Positions 1 through 6,915 are shown, counted from the first letter of the stretch. The stretch is DNA of 10,116 bases from Devosia sp. (GCA_028290685.1 JAQGJI010000109.1:1-10116); one strand, 5' to 3'. The notes: generated by a model not told the origin, from the sequence alone. Made by a program: numbers and translations.

Positions 1-71
1 GCATCGATCGCCGCGTCCAGGATGGGAGAGGTTTTGATGCCGCAAATCTTGACGATCAGGGGGTCGGCCAT
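1..71 (-). CDS. trpF: Phosphoribosylanthranilate isomerase, N-terminal fragment
   Basis: TrpF converts N-(5-phosphoribosyl)anthranilate to the carboxyphenylamino-deoxyribulose phosphate in tryptophan biosynthesis, in the cytoplasm. Only the first 23 codons are present; the gene continues beyond base 1. The visible start MADPLIVKICGIKT carries the family's beta-strand-1 signature (VKICGIKT), including the catalytic Cys, followed by the usual acidic-Ala helix. The ATG lies 8 bases after the stop of the LapA-domain gene and I see no clear Shine-Dalgarno before it, so it is probably translated by coupling. The order ihfB, LapA-domain gene, trpF is common in Hyphomicrobiales, where trpB and trpA usually follow. 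The identification rests on a short stretch, but the motif is very specific. Confidence 0.85.
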   Translation of the reverse strand, partial: MADPLIVKICGIKTSPILDAAID

Positions 72-79
72 GGCGTTAA

Positions 80-439
80 TCAGCGAAGCTCCAGCAAATC
101 ATCGACTTCGGCGAGGGGCCCGGCCGGCTGGCTCTGGCCCTTGCGCAAATCTTCCAGCTCGGTGTTGAGCAGGTGCGCCTCGCGGCGCCAGTGTTTCTCG
201 CGCCGGCGGTGGTGTCCCTGGGCAAACCAGGTGGCAACGCCTCCCAGCAGCACGCCAAGCAGCAGCACCACGTAGAGCACGATAAACATCGGCACCCCGT
301 AGCCCGGCGCGGGCGCGGCCTCGACGCTGGTGAAGGGGTTGAAGTTGATGGCCACGAAGTGCCGGTTCGCCAGGGCAAAGACAATCAGCCCCAGACACAG
401 CGGGACCAGTATCACCCAACCAACTATTTTATTGACCAT
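80..439 (-). CDS. LapA-domain (DUF1049) inner-membrane protein
   Basis: This is a 119-residue membrane protein with the layout of the lipopolysaccharide assembly protein A domain. It has two transmembrane helices (about residues 5-23 and 49-73) separated by a short periplasmic loop with the family-like pattern 'ANRHFVAINFNPF'. A basic cytoplasmic segment (HHRRREKHWRRE, 76-87) and a short helical, probably coiled-coil tail follow. In E. coli the family member LapA works with LapB and FtsH to control LpxC turnover and so lipopolysaccharide synthesis; whether this alphaproteobacterial form does the same is inference. The ATG at 437-439 is preceded by only a weak ribosome site. The gene sits 31 bases after ihfB and 8 bases before trpF, so it is co-transcribed with both. 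Confidence 0.85.
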   Translation of the reverse strand: MVNKIVGWVILVPLCLGLIVFALANRHFVAINFNPFTSVEAAPAPGYGVPMFIVLYVVLLLGVLLGGVATWFAQGHHRRREKHWRREAHLLNTELEDLRKGQSQPAGPLAEVDDLLELR

Positions 440-470
440 AGCCTGTTATGCCTAGGGAGCCTTGGCCCCG

Positions 471-752
471 TTACGAACGGTTGAGCCGTTCGCGGATTTC
501 CTTGCCGGCCTTGAACTGCGGCACGTATTTCTCACCCACATCAACCTGCTCACCCGTGCGCGGGTTGCGTCCGACGCGGGCTGGGCGGTTTTTAACCGAA
601 AAAGCCCCGAAACCGCGCAGTTCAACCCGGTCTCCCCGGGCCATGGCATCGCCGATCTCATCCAGGATAGCGTTGACGATGTTTTCGATGTCACGCTGGA
701 ACAGATGCGGATTTTCCGCCGCGAGCTTCTCGACGAGTTCCGACTTGATCAT
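471..752 (-). CDS. ihfB: Integration host factor subunit beta
   Basis: IhfB pairs with IhfA to form the DNA-bending nucleoid protein IHF, used in transcription, replication initiation and recombination. The product is 93 residues, the usual length. MIKSELVEKLAAENPHL is the typical IhfB N-terminus. The dimerisation core contains 'ILDEIGDAMARGDRVELRGFGAF' split over residues 29-51. The DNA-binding beta arm has GRNPRTG (61-67) with the proline that intercalates between base pairs. I chose the ATG at 750-752 because it begins the conserved N-terminus and has GGAG six bases upstream; the open frame extends 21 codons further up, but that stretch overlaps the sppA stop and does not look like IHF. 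It follows sppA by 38 bases in the same transcription unit. Confidence 0.97.
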   Translation of the reverse strand: MIKSELVEKLAAENPHLFQRDIENIVNAILDEIGDAMARGDRVELRGFGAFSVKNRPARVGRNPRTGEQVDVGEKYVPQFKAGKEIRERLNRS

Positions 753-790
753 TACTGGCTCCGGTTGGGGCAGGTCGCCTGCTCCTGCGA

Positions 791-1738
791 TCAGGAGTGG
801 GGGACAACCTGCCAAAGGGAAACCAGCCCGTCAAGCGTGATGGGCCCATCGGGCAGGCCAAGCGCCGCCCGAGCCTTTGTGCCCAGCAGGGCGCCGAGCA
901 GGTCCAAGCCTTGCTCGGGCAGCGGCCAGGCGGTCGCGATCGGGAGGTCGGGTGCCATACCATGCTCGGCCTGCAGCCATTGAACGGCTTCGTGTTCTCC
1001 CCCGATCGCATCGATCAGGCCGGTGTCGACCCCGACCCGGCCGGTAACGATGCGCCCGTCGGCCAGCGCCAGCGCTGCCGGGCGCTCCAGATTGCGGCGC
1101 TCCGCCACGATATCGACGAACCATTGATAGCTGTTGTCGACCAGCGCGCCGATGGAGGCCCGCGGCGCCCCTTCGAGGGGTTCATCGAAGTCCGGCTCGG
1201 CCTTGAGCGGGCCAGAGGCGACCTTGTCCAGATCGACGCCGATAGTGTCCAGCAGCTTGCCGGCATTGACATGCTGGTACAGCACGCCGATCGAGCCCAC
1301 GATGGACAGGCGCCGGGCAAAGATGCGATCGGTGCCGATCGCCGCCATGTAGGCGGCCGAGGCGCCCAGCTCCTTGATCACCGCCACGGTGGGCTTGGCG
1401 GCACGCAGCCGCCCCAGCGCTTCGTAGAGCTCTTCCCCGCCCGCCGTGGTGCCGCCCGGCGAGTTGATCGCGACGATCACCGCCTGGACGCTGGCATCCT
1501 CGATGAGGTCTTCGATGATTTCGAGCCGGTCGGGGTCGCTGGCAATGGTGCCATCGATCACCAGCCGGGCGATGTGCTCGCTCGCCGGGGTCTGGGGCAG
1601 GGCAAAGCGTCCCAGCCCGAGGACGACGGCAAGCGCCAGGGCGAGGAAGGCTGCAAGCCGCCACAGGCCGCGCGACCGGCGGAACCGCTCGAGCGCGAGC
1701 GCGGCATGGGGATCAGGGATAACAGGCTGGTCGCTCAT
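791..1738 (-). CDS. sppA: Signal peptide peptidase SppA (single-domain, 36K type)
   Basis: This is a membrane-anchored serine protease of the ClpP/crotonase fold (MEROPS S49) that degrades leftover signal peptides. The 315-residue protein has a short cytoplasmic N-terminus and one membrane anchor at about 25-43, with the catalytic part outside the membrane. Visible signatures are INSPGG (91-96), the nucleophile Ser127 in ELGASAAYMAA, the loop IVGSIGV (146-152), and the general-base Lys179 in SGPLKAEP. The Ser-Lys spacing of 52 equals that of the B. subtilis enzyme (S147/K199), so it should form the Ser/Lys dyad across subunits. Length fits the short bacterial form rather than the duplicated E. 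coli form. The start MSDQP is chosen over an upstream ATG 13 codons earlier because GAGG lies six bases before it. It sits 54 bases after the GNAT gene. Confidence 0.95.
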   Translation of the reverse strand: MSDQPVIPDPHAALALERFRRSRGLWRLAAFLALALAVVLGLGRFALPQTPASEHIARLVIDGTIASDPDRLEIIEDLIEDASVQAVIVAINSPGGTTAGGEELYEALGRLRAAKPTVAVIKELGASAAYMAAIGTDRIFARRLSIVGSIGVLYQHVNAGKLLDTIGVDLDKVASGPLKAEPDFDEPLEGAPRASIGALVDNSYQWFVDIVAERRNLERPAALALADGRIVTGRVGVDTGLIDAIGGEHEAVQWLQAEHGMAPDLPIATAWPLPEQGLDLLGALLGTKARAALGLPDGPITLDGLVSLWQVVPHS

Positions 1739-1792
1739 GGGTGCCTCGCTGGATTGGCGAGTGCCATAAAGGGGCATGGGTGGTTTGGCAAT

Positions 1793-2293
1793 TCACAGCG
1801 TCTTGCTCATATAGAGCGCGCCGGTTTCATAGCTGGCAAGCTTTGCAGCCAGTTGGGGGCCTGCCACCACCCGGAAGCCGTGCTTGTGCCAGAAGGGGGC
1901 TGAACCGGTCACCGCCACGAGGCTGATGCTGGCAAAGCCCTTGGCCCGGGCGTGGCGCAGGATTTCGCCCACGATCATGGCGGCGGCGCCGGTGCCGCGG
2001 GCGGGGTTGAGAAGCGCCAGATCATGCACATGAAAGGTGTCGGCGTCGGGGGGGATGGCGCCCAGCAAGCCATTGAGCGGGGGAATGGCCCTCAGGTGCC
2101 AGGGGTGGCTGAGCAGGTAGCCCGCGGGCTTGCCATCGAGCTCGAACAGCCGGGCGCCATCGGGATAGAGCCGCTGGCGCTCGGCAAAGATCGCCGTTTC
2201 TTCGGGCAGGGCTGGATGCACCTGGGCCGCGATGGCCTCGACAACGGGCAGATCGAGCGTCGTTAAAGCCCGCCAGTGCATCGCCTGCCTCAT
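1793..2293 (-). CDS. GNAT family N-acetyltransferase
   Basis: This is a 166-residue GCN5-related acetyltransferase, transferring an acetyl group from acetyl-CoA to an unknown acceptor. Motif A is visible as VHDLALLNPARGTGAAAMIV (about 89-108), with the pyrophosphate-binding R-G-T-G-A. Motif B is the FWHKHGF segment (134-140), and the N-terminal strand-helix (WRALTTLDLPVVEAIAA) is typical of the fold. Nothing shows the substrate; RimI-type protein acetylation would be a guess. Two starts are credible: ATG at 2291-2293 (AAAGGG six bases upstream, used here) and ATG at 2279-2281 (GAGG six bases upstream), which would remove four residues. An upstream extension to a TTG at 2353 would run into the rpsA terminator. 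The gene lies between that terminator and sppA, apparently as first gene of the downstream unit. Confidence 0.85.
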   Translation of the reverse strand: MRQAMHWRALTTLDLPVVEAIAAQVHPALPEETAIFAERQRLYPDGARLFELDGKPAGYLLSHPWHLRAIPPLNGLLGAIPPDADTFHVHDLALLNPARGTGAAAMIVGEILRHARAKGFASISLVAVTGSAPFWHKHGFRVVAGPQLAAKLASYETGALYMSKTL

Positions 2294-2343
2294 GGTTTGC
2301 CCTTTGGCTCGGCGCTCCGTTCTTGGAGGTTCCGATGCCTTCA

Positions 2344-2380
2344 TAAAACGCAAAAGGCCCGCGCTGTGGAGCGCGAGCCT
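2344..2380 (-). terminator. Intrinsic terminator of rpsA
   Basis: Read on the minus strand, about 20 bases after the rpsA stop, AGGCTCGCGCT and AGCGCGGGCCT form an 11-base-pair stem (one G-U pair) around the loop CCAC. The T-rich tract TTTTGCGTTTT follows directly. This is a textbook Rho-independent terminator and should separate cmk-rpsA transcription from the GNAT-sppA-ihfB unit, although readthrough is possible. Confidence 0.9.
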
Positions 2381-2400
2381 GGGTTGAAAGCCGGTTCAGC

Positions 2401-4113
2401 TTAGTTGCTGTCGCGGCCCTTGAGGGCTGCGCCCAGGATATCGCCCAGCGATGCGCCCGAATCGGAGGAACCGTAATTGGCCACGGCTTCCTTTTCCTCG
2501 GCGATTTCCAGCGCCTTGATGGACAGCTGGATGCGGCTGGTCTTGCGATCGTACTGGGTGACGCGCGCGTCAACCTTTTCGCCCTTGCTGAAGCGCTCGG
2601 GACGCTGATCGTTGCGATCGCGGGAGAGATCGGCACGGCGGATAAAGGCGGTCATGTCGGTATCGGCGATACGGACTTCGATGCCCCCGTCGTTGACTTC
2701 GATCACGGTGCCGGTCACCACGGCGCCCTTGCGGATACCACCGGGTTCGCCGCCAGCTTCGCTGGCCGCCGAGGCTTCACCAGCGGCAAGCTGCTTGATG
2801 CCCAGCGAAATGCGCTCTTTTTCGACGTCGACGTCAAGGACCTTGGCCGAAACGATGTCACCGCGATTGTGGTCTTCAAGGGCCACTTCGCCCGACTTCT
2901 GCCAATCCAGGTCGGAGAGGTGAACCATGCCGTCCACATCGCCTTCGAGGCCGATAAACAGACCGAATTCGGTCTTGTTCTTGACTTCGCCTTCGATGAC
3001 GGAGCCGACCGGGAACTTCTCGGCAAACGATTCCCATGGATTCTGCAGCGTCTGCTTCAGCCCCAGCGAGATACGACGCTTGTCGGGATCGACCTCGAGC
3101 ACGAGCACGTCGACTTCCTGGGAGGTCGAGACGATCTTGCCGGGGTGGACGTTCTTTTTGGTCCAGCTCATTTCCGAGACGTGGATCAGCCCTTCAATGC
3201 CGGGCTCGAGCTCCACGAACGCACCATAGTCGGTGATGTTGGTGACGCGGCCGGTGAACTTGGCGTTGATCGGGTACTTGGCTTCGATGCCGTCCCATGG
3301 ATCGGACTGCAGCTGCTTCATGCCCAGCGAGATGCGGTGCGATTCGTGGTTGATGCGAACGATCTGCACCTTGATGGTCTCGCCGATCGTGAGCACTTCG
3401 GACGGGTGGTTGACCCGGCGCCATGCGATGTCGGTGACGTGGAGCAGGCCATCGATGCCGCCCAGGTCAACGAACGCACCGTAATCGGTGATGTTCTTGA
3501 CGACGCCGTCGACAACCTGGCCTTCTTCGAGCTGCTGCACGATTTCCGAACGCTGTTCGGCGCGCGACTCTTCGAGGATGGCACGGCGCGAGACAACGAT
3601 GTTGCCGCGGCGCTTGTCCATCTTGAGGATCTGGAACGGCTGCAGCACATTCATCAGCGGAGCGATATCGCGGATCGGACGGATGTCCACCTGCGAACGC
3701 GGCAGGAAGGCGATGGCGCCTTCGAGGTCGACCGTGAAGCCGCCCTTGACCTGGTTGAAGATGGTGCCTTCAACGCGCTCATTGGCGTTGTACATCTCTT
3801 CGAGCTTGACCCAGCTTTCTTCGCGGCGGGCTTTTTCACGGCTGAGAACGGCTTCACCGGCGGCGTTTTCGACGCGGTCGACATAGACCTCGACAATGGA
3901 GCCCACCTTGATGGTGCCGTCGCGGCCAGCCTGGCCGAATTCCTTGAGCGCGATGCGCCCTTCGGTCTTGAGGCCGACGTCGATGATCGCCAGATCCTTT
4001 TCGATGGCGACCACGGTGCCCTTGACAACGGCACCCTCTAGCGGCTCGTTGTCGACGAAGCTATCCATCAACAGCGATTCAAAATCTTCTTTCGTCACAG
4101 TTTGCTGTGCCAA
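2401..4113 (-). CDS. rpsA: 30S ribosomal protein S1
   Basis: S1 binds mRNA on the 30S subunit and helps load and unfold structured or weakly primed messages. The 570-residue product has the expected six S1 (OB-fold) repeats at roughly 26-93, 111-177, 198-266, 283-353, 370-440 and 460-534. Repeats 3 and 4 are the most similar, both with NITDYGAFV and a following GLLHV/GLIHV strand. The first two repeats are more diverged, as usual for the ribosome-binding part. The tail (about 541-570) is short and Gly/Ser rich. The start is the TTG at 4111-4113, giving (M)AQQTVTKEDFESLL, which matches the usual alphaproteobacterial N-terminus; GGAG lies seven bases upstream and no in-frame ATG lies nearby. 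The next in-frame ATG (residue 16) would cut the conserved start. It lies 169 bases after cmk and ends at a strong terminator. Confidence 0.97.
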   Translation of the reverse strand: MAQQTVTKEDFESLLMDSFVDNEPLEGAVVKGTVVAIEKDLAIIDVGLKTEGRIALKEFGQAGRDGTIKVGSIVEVYVDRVENAAGEAVLSREKARREESWVKLEEMYNANERVEGTIFNQVKGGFTVDLEGAIAFLPRSQVDIRPIRDIAPLMNVLQPFQILKMDKRRGNIVVSRRAILEESRAEQRSEIVQQLEEGQVVDGVVKNITDYGAFVDLGGIDGLLHVTDIAWRRVNHPSEVLTIGETIKVQIVRINHESHRISLGMKQLQSDPWDGIEAKYPINAKFTGRVTNITDYGAFVELEPGIEGLIHVSEMSWTKKNVHPGKIVSTSQEVDVLVLEVDPDKRRISLGLKQTLQNPWESFAEKFPVGSVIEGEVKNKTEFGLFIGLEGDVDGMVHLSDLDWQKSGEVALEDHNRGDIVSAKVLDVDVEKERISLGIKQLAAGEASAASEAGGEPGGIRKGAVVTGTVIEVNDGGIEVRIADTDMTAFIRRADLSRDRNDQRPERFSKGEKVDARVTQYDRKTSRIQLSIKALEIAEEKEAVANYGSSDSGASLGDILGAALKGRDSN

Positions 4114-4120
4114 ATATCTT

Positions 4121-4124
4121 CTCC
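4121..4124 (-). promoter_or_regulatory. Ribosome binding site deciding the TTG start of rpsA
   Basis: On the minus strand GGAG is followed by seven bases (AAGATAT) and then the TTG at 4111-4113. The good spacing, and the match of the following residues to the S1 N-terminus, support TTG as the real start codon. Confidence 0.75.
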
Positions 4125-4163
4125 GTTGCACCGGGGGTTTGGGGTTGAAGACCGAAGGCCCGC

Positions 4164-4180
4164 CACTTCCAGGGGAAGTG
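4164..4180 (-). repeat. Hairpin in the rpsA leader
   Basis: CACTTCC and GGAAGTG form a perfect seven-base-pair stem with a three-base loop, about 50 bases upstream of the rpsA start, within a GC-rich 169-base spacer after cmk. No T tract follows on the minus strand, so it is not a canonical terminator. A role in S1 autoregulation of its own leader, known in E. coli, is only a possibility. The same spacer contains TACAAT on the minus strand (4255-4260), which resembles a -10 box but has no convincing -35. Confidence 0.4.
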
Positions 4181-4282
4181 CCGGCGCGCGAGCGCCCGGT
4201 CGATAAGTTGATTTGCGGTATTCGATCCGGCGCGGTCGCTGGGTGATCGCCGGGATTGTACGCACAAGGTTGGATTTGAGCC

Positions 4283-4924
4283 TTACGGCTCTGCCTTGCG
4301 CGCCATGGTCCGATCAACGATCGCGATAGCAGCGCGGAGTGCCGCTTCTATATCGAGAAGCGTGGTGTCGAGCAAGTGTGCGTCTTGGGCGCGATAAAAA
4401 CCGCCATGCGGGTTGGCCATGTCGCGCTGGTCGCGCTCTTCTATCTGGTGAAACAGCCGGTAACGGTCAACCGGCAGGCCACGCTGTTCCAGCTGGCGGG
4501 CGCGGCGCTCCATGCGCGCCTTGCTGTCGGCCTGGATAAACAGCTTCACGTCGGCCTCGGGGCAAATCAGGGTGCCGATGTCGCGCCCGTCCAGCAGGGC
4601 GCCGCCGGGCTGCAGGGCAAAGCGGCGCTGGTAGTCAAACAGCGCCTGGCGCACCGCGCCGATCACCGCGACCTTGCTGGCCAGCACGCCGGCGCGGGCT
4701 GTCGTCAGTTCCCCGATATCGCTCAACTGCCCGGCGTCCAGCGCCTGGGCCGCCGCGATAGCTGCCTGTTCGAACCCCGGCTGGTCTTCCAGCCCGGCGG
4801 CCGCCAGTCCAATGGCGCGGTACAGCAGCCCCGTATCCAGATGCGGCAGTCGGTAGTGACGGGCCAGCCCCTGGGCCAGCGTGCCCTTGCCAGAGGCGGC
4901 GGGTCCATCCACGGCAATAATCAT
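4283..4924 (-). CDS. cmk: Cytidylate kinase
   Basis: This enzyme phosphorylates CMP and dCMP with ATP, recycling pyrimidine nucleotides in the cytoplasm. The 213-residue protein shows the P-loop GPAASGKGT (7-15), DTG (30-32), the central DGRDIGT signature (112-118) used in nucleoside monophosphate binding, the LID region with ERDQRD (163-168), and DAHLLDTT (181-188). Length is normal. The ATG at 4922-4924 begins the family's usual MIIAVDGPAASGKG and has GGGAG six bases upstream; the open frame continues 80 codons further up, but that part has no kinase similarity and runs through the intergenic region. The upstream neighbour is a divergent TIGR02300 gene; aroA, which often directly precedes cmk in related genomes, is absent here. 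rpsA follows. Confidence 0.97.
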   Translation of the reverse strand: MIIAVDGPAASGKGTLAQGLARHYRLPHLDTGLLYRAIGLAAAGLEDQPGFEQAAIAAAQALDAGQLSDIGELTTARAGVLASKVAVIGAVRQALFDYQRRFALQPGGALLDGRDIGTLICPEADVKLFIQADSKARMERRARQLEQRGLPVDRYRLFHQIEERDQRDMANPHGGFYRAQDAHLLDTTLLDIEAALRAAIAIVDRTMARKAEP

Positions 4925-5080
4925 GCGGGCTCCCGATCCGGGTGGCGTACCATGTCCCCCATTTCGCACAATCGCGCCGCCGGGCAAATGGCAAATCGGG
5001 AAAATCACCAGGTCGCGGGTGCCCGGGGCCCTGCCGGTTGTTTCACCCCGCCCGTTCCGGGACCCGGCCTGGTTCATTTT

Positions 5081-5149
5081 GGGTTTGACAGGGCTGGGCT
5101 TTATCCATAACCGGACTGACCAAACCGGGCTTTGAAGCCCGTCAAACCC
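5081..5149. repeat. Interrupted inverted repeat with an alternative inner hairpin
   Basis: GGGTTTGAC-A-GGGC (5081-5094) is the reverse complement of GCCC-GTCAAACCC (5137-5149) except for one bulged A, giving 13 pairs around a 42-base spacer. A second hairpin, CGGGCT/AGCCCG with loop TTGA (5126-5141), uses part of the same right arm, so the two structures exclude each other. The left arm includes TTGACA (5085-5090), a possible -35 box for the TIGR02300 gene, with only a poor -10 near 5106-5113. This could be an operator or a leader structure, or could arise by chance in GC-rich DNA. Confidence 0.55.
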
Positions 5150-5166
5150 TTCCACGAGGAACATCG

Positions 5167-5571
5167 ATGGCCAGTTCCGAACGCGGCACCAAGCGGATCG
5201 ACCCCGATACGGGCAAGAAGTTCTACGATCTCAACATGGATCCGATCGTCTCGCCCTATACCGGCAAGAGCTACCCACGCTCCTATTTCGAGCAGGTCCT
5301 TGCCGGCAAGCCTTCTCCCGCCACCGCGCGCAAGGTGGATGACGAGGATGAAGACGAAATCGAAGACGAGGTCGAGGACGCTTCGGCGCCCGAGATCGTT
5401 TCGCTCGAGGACGCCGATGCCGAGGAATCAGCGGACGAGGATATCCCGGACGTCGAGGACGTCGAAGTGGACGAAGAACTCGCCGATGACGAAGCCGATG
5501 TGTTCCTCGAGGAAGACGAGGACGCCGACGACGAGCTTGGCTTTGACGTCGGTGGCGACGAAGACCGTTGA
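5167..5571 (+). CDS. TIGR02300 family protein (FYDLN acid domain), cysteine-less form
   Basis: This is a 134-residue protein of unknown function, widespread in alphaproteobacteria. The N-terminal 45 residues match the family: GTKRIDPDTG, FYDLN (19-23), DPIVSPYTGKSYPRSYFE. From about residue 57 it is a low-complexity Asp/Glu tail, probably disordered. In relatives such as the Caulobacter type, the N-terminus is a zinc ribbon with two CxxC pairs around FYDLN. Here the four equivalent positions are Asp12, Thr15, Ser29 and Thr32, so the spacing survives but metal binding cannot. The ATG has AGGA a short distance upstream. The gene diverges from cmk and is followed by a hairpin and tRNA-Ala. The polyacidic tail suggests contact with basic proteins or nucleic-acid mimicry, which is inference only. 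Confidence 0.9.
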   Translation: MASSERGTKRIDPDTGKKFYDLNMDPIVSPYTGKSYPRSYFEQVLAGKPSPATARKVDDEDEDEIEDEVEDASAPEIVSLEDADAEESADEDIPDVEDVEVDEELADDEADVFLEEDEDADDELGFDVGGDEDR

Positions 5572-5584
5572 TTCTCAACGTTTT

Positions 5585-5616
5585 TTCAGCCGGTTGCCAG
5601 ATCGGCGCCGGCTGAA
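5585..5616 (+). terminator. Possible terminator hairpin after the TIGR02300 gene
   Basis: TTCAGCCGG and CCGGCTGAA form a perfect nine-base-pair stem around a 14-base loop, 13 bases after the stop codon. The T run (TTTTTT, 5581-5586) lies before rather than after the stem on the plus strand, so it is not a canonical intrinsic terminator in this direction. It may still stop or stabilise the 3' end of the upstream message. Confidence 0.45.
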
Positions 5617-5638
5617 GCGAATTCTGTAATTTACCCAC

Positions 5639-5667
5639 TTGCACCGGGGCGGATCATCCAATAGGTT
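5639..5667 (+). promoter_or_regulatory. Candidate promoter of tRNA-Ala
   Basis: TTGCAC (5639-5644) and TAGGTT (5662-5667) are 17 bases apart and lie about 45 bases before the mature tRNA. The match to the sigma-70 consensus is partial in both boxes. It is proposed mainly because of position and spacing in a stretch without coding sequence. Confidence 0.3.
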
Positions 5668-5710
5668 CCGCCTCGCTTCGGACGGCAACGCCACCGAAGA
5701 CCCAAGAAAT

Positions 5711-5786
<76 letters not shown>

Positions 5787-5853
5787 TTTCTTGATCTGAA
5801 CCCGACCAGCACCAGATCTTTCGGTTGTGCCGAACGCGCGCCTTGAGCGAGCG

Positions 5854-6873
5854 CTACTGGCTGGGCGTGGCCAGCACATCCAGATGGTCGACCATGGCTG
5901 CATCGAATTCGGCCATGATCTCGTCGATGCCCTGAACGGCGGTGAGCGGGCGCCCGGCCGACAGGTTGGTCAGCTCATAGCCCTGCTGGGCGAGCCAGAC
6001 CAGGAACGCCCTGCCCCCGATCCCGTGCAGGCCCGCCCCCTGGAATTCGAAGATGATATGGGGGCGATCGGCGTGCAACAGCCGCTGCGCGCCGCGCAGG
6101 GCGTGATATTCGAACCCCTCGACATCGATCTTGATCAGCTTGAGCGGTTTGTCGCGAAAGGCCAGCAGGTTATCGAGCGGCACGCCGGCAATGGTGCGGC
6201 TGCCGAAAATGCCCGCTGCGCTGCCCAGGGCGGCGGTACTGCCATTGCCCTCGGTGGCATGCAGGACCAGGGTTCCGGCCCGGTCCGTGGCGCCGACCTG
6301 GAACACCGAAATCTGCTCGAAGCCATTGGCATCGCGGCTGCTTTCGAGCAGCTTGACGTTGAAATCGTTGGGCTCGACCGAAAAGACCCGGCCGGTGGCC
6401 CCCACCAGCGTGGCCGCCAGCAGGGAGAAATAGCCAAGATTGGCACCGACATCGAGAAAACTGTCGCCCGGCCCGAGCAGGGCCTCGATGGCCTGGGCGA
6501 CGCTGGGCTCATAGCTCCCCGCCAGGGCAGGACCGCCCAGGGTGGGGTCATCACCATTGGCGAAGACGATGAACCGGCCATTGTGCCTTGAGGTAATGCC
6601 GGGCGGAAGCGCGCTTTGCAGCAGGCCCCGGGCCTGGAACTCGCCGCTGTTGACATAGGTCTTGACGACACTGGCCAGCTGCTCCCCGGCGCGGGACGAG
6701 TGGCCCGCCCATTCCTCCTTGTTGGGCTGTCGCCCCAGCAAAAGCCGGAAACAGAAAAGGATATCCTCCCTGCTGGCTGTATCGGCTGGTTCTCCTTCCC
6801 AGGGGCGATCAAGAAGACTGTTTGGCGAACCCCGGCGTGGAGCGAACAGCTGGCTCCTCAGTCGCTTCAGCAT
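5854..6873 (-). CDS. FkbM family methyltransferase with DUF4214-like N-terminal domain
   Basis: This is a 339-residue S-adenosylmethionine-dependent methyltransferase, class I fold. SAM-binding motif I is FLDVGANLGYFSLLAA (139-154), an acidic residue at the end of the second strand (VEPND, 166-170) should hold the ribose, and KLIKIDVEGFEYHALRGA (245-262) is the hallmark FkbM segment. FkbM proteins O-methylate small molecules, sugars or lipids; the substrate here cannot be read from the sequence. Residues about 34-83 (ILFCFRLLLGRQPNKEEW, then VVKTYVNSGEFQARGL) resemble the DUF4214-type helical module seen in envelope-associated proteins and sugar-modifying enzymes. The ATG has GGGGAGAG just upstream. 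It converges with the tRNA gene and is 157 bases from the DUF2382 gene. No glycosyltransferases are nearby, so it stands alone. Confidence 0.88.
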   Translation of the reverse strand: MLKRLRSQLFAPRRGSPNSLLDRPWEGEPADTASREDILFCFRLLLGRQPNKEEWAGHSSRAGEQLASVVKTYVNSGEFQARGLLQSALPPGITSRHNGRFIVFANGDDPTLGGPALAGSYEPSVAQAIEALLGPGDSFLDVGANLGYFSLLAATLVGATGRVFSVEPNDFNVKLLESSRDANGFEQISVFQVGATDRAGTLVLHATEGNGSTAALGSAAGIFGSRTIAGVPLDNLLAFRDKPLKLIKIDVEGFEYHALRGAQRLLHADRPHIIFEFQGAGLHGIGGRAFLVWLAQQGYELTNLSAGRPLTAVQGIDEIMAEFDAAMVDHLDVLATPSQ

Positions 6874-6915
6874 GCGCGCTCTCCCCGCAACCCGATCAGG
6901 GCTGCGAGGAGCAGG

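Noticed and set aside
474..492. Seven-base-pair hairpin at the 3' end of ihfB
   Set aside because: It lies within the codons for the last residues and the stop, has no T tract, and is probably chance.
797..1903. 368-codon open frame on the plus strand opposite sppA and the GNAT gene
   Set aside because: It is antisense to well-supported genes, its translation is low-complexity without recognisable motifs, and long mirror frames are expected in GC-rich coding DNA.
2869..4041. 390-codon open frame on the plus strand opposite rpsA
   Set aside because: It is the mirror of the S1 repeats. The repeated DDVGDV-like patterns simply reflect the repeat structure of rpsA on the other strand.
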